Notes: generated by a model not told the origin, from the letters alone. 64,000 bases of DNA from Pantoea sp. Cy-639 (GCF_011752525.1 NZ_VWXI01000003.1:1-64000), one strand, 5' to 3'. Shown: positions 1 through 15,946, numbered from the stretch's first letter. A program made the numbers and translations.

Positions 1-38
1 ATCTGCCCACCTTTCTCGTGCAACTGAATCCGCGCCTT

Positions 39-350
39 TCAAATGTCCAGCAACTGCCAGACCTCGTAGGCCGGTGTTTCATAGGGATGGCTGTGCTTGA
101 GCGCGGCAACGACCTGAGCGATCAGGTCATCCGCCACCACCAACTCTACCTTCCACTCCTCGACCACCTCGACCTGGCCAGTCTGCCCGAGGAACGGCTG
201 GCTGCCATCCAACGGGCGGAACTGGCCTTGGCCGAGGGTCTGCCAGGCGCAGTGGTCATAGTCGCCGATGCGCCCGCCACCAGCGGCAAACACAGCGGCC
301 TTGACCACTTCGACATGGCTGTCGGGGACGAAGAAGGCGAGCTTGTACAC
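39..350 (-). CDS. NIF3/YqfO-like small protein
   Basis: This 103-residue protein resembles the small stand-alone domain annotated in pseudomonads as NGG1p-interacting factor 3 (NIF3/YqfO), a CutA-like fold. It begins MYKLAFFVPDSHVE and has the family's HSHPYETPAYEVW signature near the C-terminus. No catalytic residues can be assigned and the biochemical role is unknown. The start is a GTG three bases after the purL stop, with AAGG only two bases upstream, so translation probably depends on coupling to purL. Family placement is recognition from memory; the function is open. Confidence 0.8.
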   Translation of the reverse strand: MYKLAFFVPDSHVEVVKAAVFAAGGGRIGDYDHCAWQTLGQGQFRPLDGSQPFLGQTGQVEVVEEWKVELVVADDLIAQVVAALKHSHPYETPAYEVWQLLDI

Positions 351-353
351 GCC

Positions 354-5997
<5,644 letters not shown>

Positions 5998-6001
5998 TGC
6001 C

Positions 6002-6057
6002 ATCGCTGGGCAAGCCCGCTCCCACAGATACTCGTGGGCGCGGGCTTGCCCAGCGAT
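6002..6057. repeat. REP-type palindrome between mltF and tadA
   Basis: Long inverted repeat. Arms ATCGCTGGGCAAGCCCGC and GCGGGCTTGCCCAGCGAT are exactly complementary, followed inwards by CCCAC/GTGGG across one mismatch. It fills the space between two convergent genes and probably acts as a bidirectional mRNA 3' end or terminator. Related arms recur at 14507, 44349, 54227 and 55884. Confidence 0.85.
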
Positions 6058-6060
6058 CGA

Positions 6061-6543
6061 TCATTGCGCTTTCGCCCGCCGCGCCTTGAAAAATTCGCTC
6101 AGGATCGCCCCACACTCCTCTGCCAGCACCCCTCCCTCGACCATCACCCGATGATTGAGAAAGCCCTGCATGAAGAACTGCCCCTGGCTCTGCACGATGC
6201 CGGCCTTGGGTTCCAGCGCCCCGAACACCACCCGCGCCACCCGCGAATGAACGATCAACCCGGCGCACATGCTGCACGGCTCCAGGGTCACGTACAGGGT
6301 GCTGCCCGGTAGCCGGTAGTTGCAGGCAGAGCGGGCTGCCGCGCGAATCGCCACCATCTCGGCATGGGCGCTGGGGTCGCTGTCGATGATCGGCCGGTTG
6401 AAACCCTGGCCGATCACCTGGCCATGCTGCACCAGCACCGCGCCCACCGGCACCTCGCCCATGGCCGCGCCTTCGGCGGCCAGGTCCAGGGCCAGGCGCA
6501 TGAATTCCTGGTCGCGGCTGCGATCGATGATCTGCGCACGCAT
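6061..6543 (-). CDS. tadA: tRNA-specific adenosine deaminase
   Basis: TadA converts the wobble adenosine 34 of tRNA-Arg(ACG) to inosine. The 160-residue protein has the cytidine-deaminase zinc site: HAE with His60 and the proton-shuttle Glu62, and the PCxxC motif (EPCSMC, Cys90 and Cys93). The frame is open further upstream, but that segment lies inside the multicopper oxidase gene. The ATG at 6543 gives the family length and overlaps the oxidase stop by one base (TGATG), so the two genes are probably translationally coupled. The neighbourhood gives no functional link between them. Confidence 0.95.
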   Translation of the reverse strand: MRAQIIDRSRDQEFMRLALDLAAEGAAMGEVPVGAVLVQHGQVIGQGFNRPIIDSDPSAHAEMVAIRAAARSACNYRLPGSTLYVTLEPCSMCAGLIVHSRVARVVFGALEPKAGIVQSQGQFFMQGFLNHRVMVEGGVLAEECGAILSEFFKARRAKAQ

Positions 6544-7925
6544 CAGACCACCGCGATCGCGGCCATCAGGCCGGTTTCCATGTGGTCGATGACGTGGCAG
6601 TGGAACATCCAGGTGCCGGGGTTGTCGGCCACCAGCGCCACCTGGGCACGTTCGTTCTTGCCCAGCAGGTAGGTATCGGTGAAGTACGGTTCGGCGATCT
6701 TGCGGCGATTGGAGCCGATCACCTTGAAACTCATGCCATGCAGGTGGACCGGGTGCTGGTACTGGGTCATGTTCTTCAACTCGAAGATGTAGCTGTTGCC
6801 CTTCTTCAAGGTGGCGATCGGCCGGTCGGCGCAGGTCTTGTCGGTGATGTCCCAGGCCTGCCCGTTGATCTGCCACAGGCTGGGCGGCTTGCCATTGTCG
6901 GCGTCCACCGAGACCTTGCCGACCCATTCGAAATTGAAGTTGAGCTTCTCGGCCTTTTCCAGGTCGGGCTCGGCAATGGGGTTGGCCGGCAGGGCCTTGG
7001 GCCAGTCGCCCGGGGCCTCGCTGCTGGTGACCGAACGCAGGGTGCCCAGGCGCACGAAGCCATCGCGCAGGGAAACCTCTTCGCCGGCCTGGGGAATACG
7101 GATGGCCAGGCAGATACGCATGCCCGGGCCGAGCCAGTATTCATCGTCCAGCGGCCGTGGCGTCACCGGGTTGCCGTCCAGCGCATAGATCATCGCCTCG
7201 CAGTTGCCCTTGAGGTTGAGGCGATAGGTCCAGGTATTGTCCAGGTTCAGCAGGCGCACCCGCACCACCTGGCCGGCCGGCAGCTCGGTGACCGAGTCGG
7301 CCTGGCCGTTGATGGTGATCAGCCGCCCAGCCGTGCCGTTGCGCGCGGCCTCGCGCGGGATGCTGAAGGGCAGCCAGGCCCCCTCCTCGTCCACGTGCCA
7401 GTTCTTCAGGCTGAGGGTGCGTTCGTGGCGAAAACCGGTCGGTTCGCGCTCCTCGACGATCAGCGGGCCGACCAGGCCGCGCCCCAGCTCCTCGGAGCTG
7501 CTGACGTGCGGGTGGTACCAATAGCTACCGGCGTCCGGCACGCGGAACTTGTAGTCGAAGTACTCGCCGGGCTTGACCGGTAACTGCGACACATAGGGCA
7601 CGCCGTCCATTTCCAGCGGCAGACGGATGCCGTGCCAGTGAATGGTGGTCTCGACCGGCAGGTGGTTGATGAAGCGCACCCGCAGCCAGGTCCCCTGGCG
7701 CACCCGCAACTCAGTGCCTGGCGCCGACGGGCCGAAGGCCCAGGCCTCGGTCTTGAAGCCCGGCACCAGTTCGACATCCAGTGGCGCGGCGATCAGTTCA
7801 TAGTCGTGCCCGGCGTTGTCGTCCTCGACCTTGCCCAGCCAGTAACGCGCCGCGCCTCCGGCGCCCAGGCCTACCACAACCAGGCCGGTGAGGCCCTTGA
7901 GCATTTGTCGACGGGAGAAGGACAT
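6543..7925 (-). CDS. Multicopper oxidase (CueO/laccase-like), Tat-exported
   Basis: A periplasmic multicopper oxidase of 460 residues. It has a twin-arginine signal (SRRQMLKG followed by a hydrophobic stretch, residues 4-30), and all four copper-binding motifs are visible: HWHG (96-99), WYHPH (136-140), HPVHLHG, and HCHVIDHMETG near the end with Cys443. This set supports a complete T1 and trinuclear T2/T3 centre. Family members oxidise Cu(I) or phenols using O2. I see no Met-rich insertion like that of E. coli CueO, so the substrate is uncertain and a laccase-like role is equally possible. No copper-sensor box was recognised upstream. Confidence 0.92.
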   Translation of the reverse strand: MSFSRRQMLKGLTGLVVVGLGAGGAARYWLGKVEDDNAGHDYELIAAPLDVELVPGFKTEAWAFGPSAPGTELRVRQGTWLRVRFINHLPVETTIHWHGIRLPLEMDGVPYVSQLPVKPGEYFDYKFRVPDAGSYWYHPHVSSSEELGRGLVGPLIVEEREPTGFRHERTLSLKNWHVDEEGAWLPFSIPREAARNGTAGRLITINGQADSVTELPAGQVVRVRLLNLDNTWTYRLNLKGNCEAMIYALDGNPVTPRPLDDEYWLGPGMRICLAIRIPQAGEEVSLRDGFVRLGTLRSVTSSEAPGDWPKALPANPIAEPDLEKAEKLNFNFEWVGKVSVDADNGKPPSLWQINGQAWDITDKTCADRPIATLKKGNSYIFELKNMTQYQHPVHLHGMSFKVIGSNRRKIAEPYFTDTYLLGKNERAQVALVADNPGTWMFHCHVIDHMETGLMAAIAVV

Positions 7926-8040
7926 CGGTGCAGAAACCTCGCGTTGCGCAATCAGCCTGCCAGCGGGGCTGGCGATGAAGGGCGAATACGATACACCTGC
8001 AATTGAGAAATATTAAGTGAAGTCTTGCCGCAGGGGCGCC

Positions 8041-8823
8041 TCAGAAGAACTCGTCCAGCAACCGATAGAACCGGGTCTTGCGTGGGTCGTCCTGAATGCC
8101 GTAGGCCGCCAGGAATGGCGACACCCATTGCTCGCCCAGGTCGGCCGCAATGTCGCGGGTGGCCAGGGCCAGGTCCTGCCAACGGTCGGCGATCCCCAGA
8201 CGACCGCAGTCGATGAAGCCGCTGAAGCGCCCGTTCTCGGCCATCAGGTTCGCCAGGCAGGCATCGCCGTGGGTGACCACCCGGTCCTCGTTCGCTGGCC
8301 GCGCCGCGAGCAGTTCGGCGAACACATCGGCGGCACTGCGGCCCAGGCGCAGCGAATCGAAATCGCCCTCGTCGACCAGGCCCTCCTGCATCCGCGCCTG
8401 CGCCAGCCGCACCCGCGCCGCCAGCGCGTGATCGAACGGACACTGGGCGATCGGCAAGCGGTGGAGCTGACGCAGCGCTTCGGCCATCAGCACCATCGTG
8501 ACCCGTGGCGCATGCGTCACTGTCTCGTCCAGGCAGCGCCCTGGCACGGCGCTCATCAGCAGCCAGTGCCAGCCCTGTTCGGTGAGGGCATCGATGACCT
8601 GCGGCACCAACTGGCCCTGGCCTGCCATCCAGCGCAGGCGGCAGACTTCCCCCGGAAGCTCGGCCAGCGTCGTCACTGGCTCGGCTTTCACGAACAGATC
8701 CGCTCCAGCCTCTCGACGCGCGCGCAGCACGGTTGCGCCCGACTGGCCAAGGGCCTGGGCCTCCAGCGCGAGGATGCCATGGGCCTCGCGCCAGCCATTG
8801 GGCAGGTCGTACTCGCTGATCAT
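8041..8823 (-). CDS. Aminoglycoside 3'-phosphotransferase-like kinase, APH(3') family
   Basis: A 260-residue protein with the complete APH(3') active site: ATP-contacting Lys in LFVKAEP, Brenner motif VVTHGDACLANLM (catalytic Asp187, Asn192), and the metal-binding Asp205 in FIDCGRLGIADRWQDLAL. It ends in YRLLDEFF, as typical APH(3') enzymes do. Known family members transfer phosphate from ATP to the 3'-hydroxyl of kanamycin/neomycin-type aminoglycosides. Whether this chromosomal version confers resistance cannot be read from sequence. Its ATG overlaps the stop of the upstream FAD oxidoreductase gene (ATGA), so the two are co-translated. That pairing suggests it may have a housekeeping small-molecule substrate. 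Confidence 0.88.
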   Translation of the reverse strand: MISEYDLPNGWREAHGILALEAQALGQSGATVLRARREAGADLFVKAEPVTTLAELPGEVCRLRWMAGQGQLVPQVIDALTEQGWHWLLMSAVPGRCLDETVTHAPRVTMVLMAEALRQLHRLPIAQCPFDHALAARVRLAQARMQEGLVDEGDFDSLRLGRSAADVFAELLAARPANEDRVVTHGDACLANLMAENGRFSGFIDCGRLGIADRWQDLALATRDIAADLGEQWVSPFLAAYGIQDDPRKTRFYRLLDEFF

Positions 8824-9860
8824 CGGTACGCCCCCAGAATCTCCTCGCTGGCCAGGCGTCCCAGCAGCGGCGCCAGAATGACGCCTGGATGGGCGACATT
8901 GACGTACAGCCCCTCGACCCCAGGCAGGAAGCGCCGCAGCGGCAAGCCGTCGACAGTCTTGGGACGAGACACCGCATGCAACGAACGCAAAGACAGTTCA
9001 AGGCTCGGGTGCAGCAGTCGGCGGATCTCATCCAGGCAAGCCTGCCCCAGTGCCTGCAGCCGATCCTGCCCGGGAAAATCGGCAGCTGATACCAGCCCTG
9101 CGCCCAATCCGGGACGCAACTCCAGCGACTGGCCGTAAAGCAGATGGCGCAACGGCACCGGCCTGGCATCGAAGCGCAGCAGTACGGCCGGATCCTCGAA
9201 CACAGGCAGCCGCATGTCCAGCGCAGCACTCAGTTTCCCGGCCCCTATCGCGTTGGCCAGCACCACCACGTCAGCCGTGATGACAGCCTCCGCCGTACGC
9301 ACCCCACAGATACGCGCCCCACGCAGGCTCAACGCCTGCACCTCGCAGTCGACGACAAGCCGCGCGCCATGCGCCTGGGCTGCGGCTAGCAGTTGGCGAG
9401 CCAGCAGATCCGGCTCCAGCGCGAACTCATCGGGTGCCCAGAGCGCCAGTTCCGGCGCCCGGACCAACGCTGGCTCCAGCTCACCGATCCGTTCACGCGC
9501 CACAGCGCACATCCTCACACCAGCGGCCTGCTGTTCGGCAAGCAAGGCCAGGGTTTCCTGCTCACTGTCGAGCCAGACCAAGGCCCCCTGCGCCGCCACG
9601 GGTAGCGGCCCAAGGGTTCGCCCCAGACGGGCGTACTCGGCCAATGCCTGCTGCTCCAGTGAAAAACGTTCGGGGTCTGCCGACGGCAGCCGGCTGGCCG
9701 TACCGACCCAGCCATAGGAATGGCCAGTGACGCCCTGAGCCAGGCCAGCTTCGCGTTCGAGCACGGTGACCCTGGCCCCTTGGCGGGCGAGATGCCAAGC
9801 GGTGGAAGCGCCGAGCACGCCCGCGCCCACCACCACTACATGAAGAGAGTTGCCCGCCAT
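8820..9860 (-). CDS. FAD-dependent D-amino-acid-oxidase-type oxidoreductase
   Basis: A DAO-family flavoprotein (346 residues from the chosen start) with an N-terminal Rossmann FAD motif VVVVGAGVLGASTAWHLARQGARVTVLER. Known members oxidise amines of glycine, sarcosine or D-amino acids; the substrate here is unknown. The frame is open to 9965, but the ATG at 9860 has AAGGA nine bases upstream and places the Gly-rich motif close to the N-terminus, as usual for the family. It precedes and overlaps the APH-like gene by four bases, so they form a small operon. Confidence 0.85.
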   Translation of the reverse strand: MAGNSLHVVVVGAGVLGASTAWHLARQGARVTVLEREAGLAQGVTGHSYGWVGTASRLPSADPERFSLEQQALAEYARLGRTLGPLPVAAQGALVWLDSEQETLALLAEQQAAGVRMCAVARERIGELEPALVRAPELALWAPDEFALEPDLLARQLLAAAQAHGARLVVDCEVQALSLRGARICGVRTAEAVITADVVVLANAIGAGKLSAALDMRLPVFEDPAVLLRFDARPVPLRHLLYGQSLELRPGLGAGLVSAADFPGQDRLQALGQACLDEIRRLLHPSLELSLRSLHAVSRPKTVDGLPLRRFLPGVEGLYVNVAHPGVILAPLLGRLASEEILGAYR

Positions 9861-9990
9861 CGCCAAATGTCCTTGCATGCCCGCCAAAATCGCAGTGTGC
9901 GCAAAAATGGCAAGGGCATCTGTGAACAATCGTAGCGAAGTCGTACCCCTGGAGAGCCCAGACACGCGCCCAGGCCCCAGGCAGTCACGC

Positions 9991-10578
9991 TCAGTTGGCG
10001 GCCAGCAACCCGTTCAGCATCAGGTCCAGCGCTTGCAGGCCCTGCGCCAACCGTGCATCGCCATCCTCCCCCGCGGCGATCCATACCGCGGCTTCGGCCA
10101 GGCTGCCATAGATCAACGCCGTCAACGCCTGCGGCTCGGCCTGGACCATGACACCCTCCTCGACCAAGCGCTGAACCACGCGCTGCATCGTCGCCAGGCA
10201 GTGCAGGTGCGACGCCTGCGAGGCTCCACCGAGCACCGCACGCGCATCGCGCAGCACGATGCGCTGGATATCCGGTTCCAGCGCCATCTCCAGGTAGGCC
10301 CGGCAACGACGCCGGAAACCGTCCCAGACATCATCGGTGCTGTCGGTGATGCGGTTCAGGCGCAGGTCCAACTCGCCATCGATCTGTTCCACCACTGCCG
10401 CCAGCAAGCCTTGCTTGTCGCCGAAATGATGGTAGAGCGCCCCCCGGGTCAGCCCCGCGCGGGCAGTCAGGTCGTCCATCGAGGTACCGGCATAACCATG
10501 CTCACTGAACACCTGGCGCGCCGTCGACAGCAGCGTGGCTCGGGTTTCTTCCATCTCGGCGCGGGTGCGTCGGACCAT
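9991..10578 (-). CDS. TetR/AcrR-family transcriptional regulator
   Basis: A 195-residue repressor with a canonical N-terminal TetR helix-turn-helix (residues about 10-57, containing AGLTRGALYHHFGDKQGLL) and an alpha-helical ligand-binding C-terminus of the AcrR/TtgR kind. AAAGGAGAGG precedes the ATG. It is divergent from an MFS-transporter remnant, the classic layout of an efflux repressor and its target. The repressor reading frame looks intact although the transporter is not. Inverted repeats in the shared intergenic region are candidate operators. Confidence 0.92.
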   Translation of the reverse strand: MVRRTRAEMEETRATLLSTARQVFSEHGYAGTSMDDLTARAGLTRGALYHHFGDKQGLLAAVVEQIDGELDLRLNRITDSTDDVWDGFRRRCRAYLEMALEPDIQRIVLRDARAVLGGASQASHLHCLATMQRVVQRLVEEGVMVQAEPQALTALIYGSLAEAAVWIAAGEDGDARLAQGLQALDLMLNGLLAAN

Positions 10579-10614
10579 CCAGCCTCTCCTTTACCTACGG
10601 ATTGCATGATTACT

Positions 10615-10650
10615 TACATTCAAAGCGTATGTATATGATTCATTCATACG
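10615..10650. promoter_or_regulatory. Candidate TetR operator (overlapping inverted repeats)
   Basis: Two overlapping imperfect palindromes lie between the divergent tetR and MFS-remnant genes: TACAT-N9-ATGTA at 10615-10633 and CGTATG-N13-CATACG at 10626-10650. AcrR/TtgR-type repressors bind AT-rich sites built on TACAT/ATGTA half-sites. Binding by the neighbouring TetR protein is inferred. Confidence 0.5.
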
Positions 10651-10700
10651 TACTGCACGTATTCTCCACAAGCCCATCCACAGTGACAAGGGACCGAATC

Positions 10701-11198
10701 ATGAGCGCCTTCCCGTCCGGCCCGACGTCTACCCTCCGCCATCCCTGGCTGGCGGTCGGCGCGACAGGGCTTGCCACCTTCTCGGTGGTGACCACGGAAA
10801 TGCTGCCAGTGGGGCTGATGGCGGCGAAACGCCCGGGCATGAGCTTGTGCATGATCGCGCTGGGCCTGTTGCTGGTGCCGCGGTTGTTCATCGGCATCGG
10901 CCAGACGCCGGCCGGCGGCAGCATTGCCTTGTTGGCCTGGGGTCTGGCCTATGGCGGGGTGTCGGTGGTTCTGATGAGCTGGATGATCAAGGCGGCACCG
11001 GCTGCCGTGGGGGTTGCCAGCGCCCTGTTCATTGCCGTGTTCAACACGGGTATTGCCCTGGGCTCGTGGGCGGGCGGACGCATCGTCGATGGCTTCGCCC
11101 TGGCCCCACTGCTGTGGCTGGCAGCAGCGGTCTTCACGATGGCACTGCTACTGGCCCTTGGCGCACGACAGCGCATCAGGGCCGGCGCCAGTTGCTGA
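10701..11198 (+). pseudogene. Internally deleted MFS (DHA1-type) transporter
   Basis: From MSAFPSGPTS the first 40 residues match the start of a drug/sugar-efflux MFS protein: TM1 ending in TTEMLPVGLM. The frame then jumps directly to what looks like the last third of the same family (AAKRPGMSLCMIAL and on, with GVASALFIAVFNTGIALGSWAGG as in TM10-11). At 165 residues and about five membrane helices it is well under half of the usual roughly 390 residues and 12 helices. The junction at about 10818-10830 keeps the frame, so this looks like an in-frame deletion. It is very unlikely to work as a normal transporter. The ATG at 10701 is preceded by AAGGGA. Confidence 0.8.
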
Positions 11199-11201
11199 AA
11201 G

Positions 11202-11233
11202 CGCAAAAGCCCGCCATAAGGCGGGCTTTTGCG
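11202..11233. terminator. Hairpin terminator between MFS remnant and guaA
   Basis: Perfect 14-bp stem CGCAAAAGCCCGCC / GGCGGGCTTTTGCG with an ATAA loop and A/T runs inside the arms. It sits between convergent genes and could terminate in both directions. Confidence 0.85.
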
Positions 11234-11266
11234 TGCATCAAGTGCCGACCTGGGCCGGCAACCCGA

Positions 11267-12844
11267 TCATTCCCACTCGATGGTGGCCGGCGGCTTGCTC
11301 GACACGTCGTAGGTGACGCGGGAGATGCCGTCGATTTCGTTGATGATACGACCGCTGACGGTTTCCAGCAGCTCGTACGGCAGGTGCGCCCAACGCGCGG
11401 TCATGAAGTCCACGGTCTCGACGGCACGCAGGGCAACGACCCAGGCGTAGCGGCGGCCATCGCCGACGACGCCAACCGACTTGACCGGCTGGAACACCAC
11501 GAATGCCTGGCTGGTCTTGTGGTACCAGTCAGCCTTGCGCAGTTCCTCGATGAAGATATGGTCGGCGCGACGCAGGATGTCGGCGTATTCCTTCTTCACT
11601 TCACCGAGGATACGCACGCCCAGGCCCGGGCCCGGGAACGGGTGGCGGTAGACCATGTCGTACGGCAGGCCCAGCTCCAGGCCGATCTTGCGCACTTCGT
11701 CCTTGAACAGTTCACGCAGCGGCTCGACCAGCTTGAGGTTCATTTCCTCAGGCAGGCCACCGACGTTGTGGTGCGACTTGATCACGTGGGCCTTGCCGCT
11801 CTTGGCGCCGGCCGACTCGATCACGTCCGGGTAGATGGTGCCCTGGGCGAGGAACTGGATGTTGTCCAGCTTGCTGGCCTCGGCATCGAACACGTCGATG
11901 AAGGTGCGACCGATGATCTTGCGCTTCTTCTCCGGGTCGGCTTCGCCGGCCAGGTTGTCGAGGAACTGCTTCTCGGCGTCGGCACGGATCACCTTGACGC
12001 CCATGTTCTCCTTGAACATGGCCATCACCTGGTCGCCCTCGTGCAGGCGCAGCAGGCCGTTGTCGACGAAGACGCAGGTCAGCTGGTCGCCGATGGCACG
12101 GTGCAGCAGCGCGGCAACCACGGAGGAGTCGACGCCACCGGACAGGCCCAGCAGGACGTTGGCCGAACCGACTTGCTCACGCACCTGGGCGATGGCGTCT
12201 TCGACGATGTTGGACGGAGTCCACAGGGCTTCGCAGCCACAGATGTCCTGGACGAAGCGCGACAGGATGCGACCGCCCTGCTTGGTGTGGGTCACTTCCG
12301 GGTGGAACTGCACGCCGTAGTAGCCCAGGGCATCGTCGAACATGCCGGCGATCGGGCAGCTCGGGGTGCTGGCCAGCACATGGAAGTTGCCCGGCATCTG
12401 GGTGACCTTGTCGCCGTGGCTCATCCACACGTCCAGGCCCAGTACGCCGTCATCGTCGACGTGGTCTTCGATGCCATCGAGCAGGCGGCTCTTGCCGACC
12501 ACGTCGACACGGGCGTAGCCGAACTCGCGCAGGTCGGAACCTTCGACCTTGCCACCCAGTTGCTCGGCCATGGTCTGCATGCCGTAGCAGATGCCCAGCA
12601 GCGGCACCTTCAGGTCGAACACGGCCTGTGGCGCGCGCGGGCTGTTGGCTTCGTGGACCGACTCGGGGCCACCGGCCAGGATGATGCCGCGCGGGTTGAA
12701 TTCGCGGATCGCTTCATCGGCCATGTCGAACGGGTGCAGTTCGCAGTACACACCGATCTCGCGCACGCGGCGGGCGATCAGCTGGGTGTACTGGGAACCG
12801 AAATCGAGGATCAGGATACGGTGAGCGTGAATGTCGAGGGCCAT
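11267..12844 (-). CDS. guaA: GMP synthase (glutamine-hydrolysing)
   Basis: GuaA aminates XMP to GMP using glutamine and ATP. At 525 residues it has the expected full length. The N-terminal class I glutaminase has its nucleophile Cys in [13 protein letters not shown], followed by the ATP-pyrophosphatase domain with the PP-loop [10 protein letters not shown] and the C-terminal dimerisation domain ending KPPATIEWE. It lies 79 bases downstream of guaB on the same strand, giving the standard guaBA operon that converts IMP to GMP. The ATG at 12844 ([11 protein letters not shown]) is the family start. Confidence 0.98.
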   Translation of the reverse strand: MALDIHAHRILILDFGSQYTQLIARRVREIGVYCELHPFDMADEAIREFNPRGIILAGGPESVHEANSPRAPQAVFDLKVPLLGICYGMQTMAEQLGGKVEGSDLREFGYARVDVVGKSRLLDGIEDHVDDDGVLGLDVWMSHGDKVTQMPGNFHVLASTPSCPIAGMFDDALGYYGVQFHPEVTHTKQGGRILSRFVQDICGCEALWTPSNIVEDAIAQVREQVGSANVLLGLSGGVDSSVVAALLHRAIGDQLTCVFVDNGLLRLHEGDQVMAMFKENMGVKVIRADAEKQFLDNLAGEADPEKKRKIIGRTFIDVFDAEASKLDNIQFLAQGTIYPDVIESAGAKSGKAHVIKSHHNVGGLPEEMNLKLVEPLRELFKDEVRKIGLELGLPYDMVYRHPFPGPGLGVRILGEVKKEYADILRRADHIFIEELRKADWYHKTSQAFVVFQPVKSVGVVGDGRRYAWVVALRAVETVDFMTARWAHLPYELLETVSGRIINEIDGISRVTYDVSSKPPATIEWE

Positions 12845-12923
12845 GACTCAATCTCGTCAGTGGAAATCGGAAACGACGCGGGGCTGTTCGTGACAGCCCC
12901 GCTTTCGGTTATTGCTGGAAGCC

Positions 12924-14480
<1,557 letters not shown>

Positions 14481-14506
14481 CTAAAGATCGACACTCGCGC
14501 CATCAT

Positions 14507-14565
14507 GGGGCAAACCCGCTGCCACAAAGCCCAGGGCCATATCCGTGGAAGCGGGCTGGCCCCCC
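14507..14565. repeat. Degenerate REP-type inverted repeat
   Basis: Imperfect inverted repeat (GGGGCAAACCCGCT and AGCGGGCTGGCCCC arms, followed by GCCAC/GTGG) in the space between the zinc-ribbon gene and guaB. It is a decayed relative of the palindrome at 6002. Confidence 0.55.
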
Positions 14566-14588
14566 GCGACAAGGCTCAGGACCTTTCA

Positions 14589-15140
14589 TCAATCGACCTT
14601 GACCTGTACGACCGCCACCGGCTGGTCGAGCCAGTCGGCAAAACTGGCAAGGAAGGCCTGGGTGAAACCGGCCTCGCCCCAGTTGTTGAAGATGAACCCC
14701 AGGTTGGAAAAGGCACACGGCTGCAGGTAGAGGAAGCCGTTGATGTCATCCTCGAAGCCGCACAGCGGGCAGGTGAAGTTGTCGCTCACCCCCGGCATCC
14801 ACTCCTCCAGGCTCTCGAACAGCGGCTCGCCGACCTCGCGCCGGCACTCCGGGCAACCGGCCTCCTCGAGAAAACCTTCGGTGGGGGTATAGATGCACCG
14901 CTTGAGCATCACCTCCAGGCCATTGACCTGCTCGCCGAACGGCAGTTTCCCGGGGTGCAGGGCGATCTTGCGCGCCCCCTCGGCCAGGGCGTAGCCCATG
15001 CGGTTGCCGGTGCGACCGCAGGTGCTCAGTTGCTCCTCGACGATCTTCTCGCGCACCAGCCAGCGCAGGATGGCACGGGCCCGGGCTTCGTGGACCGGCA
15101 CGGTGGACAGTTTGGGGACGATGATGCTCTGGGTGTTCAT
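14589..15140 (-). CDS. Zinc-ribbon protein of unknown function
   Basis: I do not recognise a function for this 183-residue protein. Two CxxC pairs are visible, CPEC about residue 116 and CPLC about residue 144, spaced as in a zinc ribbon. The N-terminal half is basic-helical (HEARARAILRWLVREKIVEEQ). The C-terminus has the aromatic run FSNLGFIFNNWGEAGF. It lacks a signal peptide and membrane helices, so it is probably cytosolic. Similar proteins occur in Pseudomonas under uninformative or misleading names. It is on the same strand as guaB but separated from it by a repeat; a link to nucleotide metabolism is not shown. Confidence 0.8.
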   Translation of the reverse strand: MNTQSIIVPKLSTVPVHEARARAILRWLVREKIVEEQLSTCGRTGNRMGYALAEGARKIALHPGKLPFGEQVNGLEVMLKRCIYTPTEGFLEEAGCPECRREVGEPLFESLEEWMPGVSDNFTCPLCGFEDDINGFLYLQPCAFSNLGFIFNNWGEAGFTQAFLASFADWLDQPVAVVQVKVD

Positions 15141-15190
15141 GCTTGAGGCGGGCCTGCGGACTGCGGTAATCGCGCAATTCTACCGCCTGC

Positions 15191-15946
15191 TCAGGCGCTC
15201 AGGTAGCGACCGATCAACGCCAGGCCGCTGGCCAGCACCAGCCAGGTGACCAGGCGGATGAACGCTTCGCGGGACAGTTTCAGGGTCAACCGCCTTCCAA
15301 GCCACGAACCGATGAACATCACCGGCAACAGGCAAGCCGCCAGTATCAGCAAGCTGCTGTCGGCGTACACCCCGGCGATCAGGAACAGCGACAGGCGCAC
15401 CACGGTGCTGCAGCTGATCAGCGCGACCTGGGTCGCCCGCGCCTGTTCCTTGGACCCCAGCCGCGCACTGAGGTAGAGCGCATACAGAAAGCCGCCACTG
15501 CCGAACAGGGCGCCGAACAGCCCACCCAGGGTCCCGATCGGCAGTGCCCACAGACGCGAAAGGTGCGCAGGCCGCACCTTGATCGCCAGACCGTAGATCG
15601 CGTAGGCGGTGACGAACACGCCCATCAGCAACAACAGCAGGTCGGACTTCAGGTGCAACAGGAACACCACCCCCAGGGTGCAGCCCAGGGCCATGCACGG
15701 CAGCAGCCGCAGCAACTCCCCGCGCACCACGTCCCGCCGCGATGGCAACAGGTTGCCGAAGGCCGCGACGAAGTCCAGCAGCACCAGCAGCGGGATGATC
15801 CGCGACAGCGGCATGAAGTGGATCAGTACCGGGCCGGCGACCAGTGCAGTGCCGAAGCCGGCGATACCGAAGACGATGTAGGCCAGCGCCACACCGAGCA
15901 TGATCGGCAGCCAGTCGAGGGCGGAGAACGACAGTTGAGCGAGCAT
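15191..15946 (-). CDS. TauE/SafE-family membrane transporter
   Basis: A polytopic inner-membrane protein of about 251 residues with seven or eight hydrophobic helices. It carries the family's Gly-rich half-repeats (IVFGIAGFGTALVAGP near the start; GTLGGLFGALFGSGGFLYALYLS in the middle), typical of the TauE/SafE (DUF81) sulfite/organosulfonate exporters. The substrate is unknown. The frame opens at 16021, but the ATG at 15946 (MLAQLSFSALDW) has AGGA upstream and begins just before the first helix. It is divergent from a LysR-type regulator 98 bases away, which probably controls it. Confidence 0.88.
   Translation of the reverse strand: MLAQLSFSALDWLPIMLGVALAYIVFGIAGFGTALVAGPVLIHFMPLSRIIPLLVLLDFVAAFGNLLPSRRDVVRGELLRLLPCMALGCTLGVVFLLHLKSDLLLLLMGVFVTAYAIYGLAIKVRPAHLSRLWALPIGTLGGLFGALFGSGGFLYALYLSARLGSKEQARATQVALISCSTVVRLSLFLIAGVYADSSLLILAACLLPVMFIGSWLGRRLTLKLSREAFIRLVTWLVLASGLALIGRYLSA

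Noticed and set aside
10816..10832. An insertion-sequence scar at the MFS deletion junction.
   Set aside because: No terminal repeats, target duplication or transposase fragments are visible; a simple deletion is enough.
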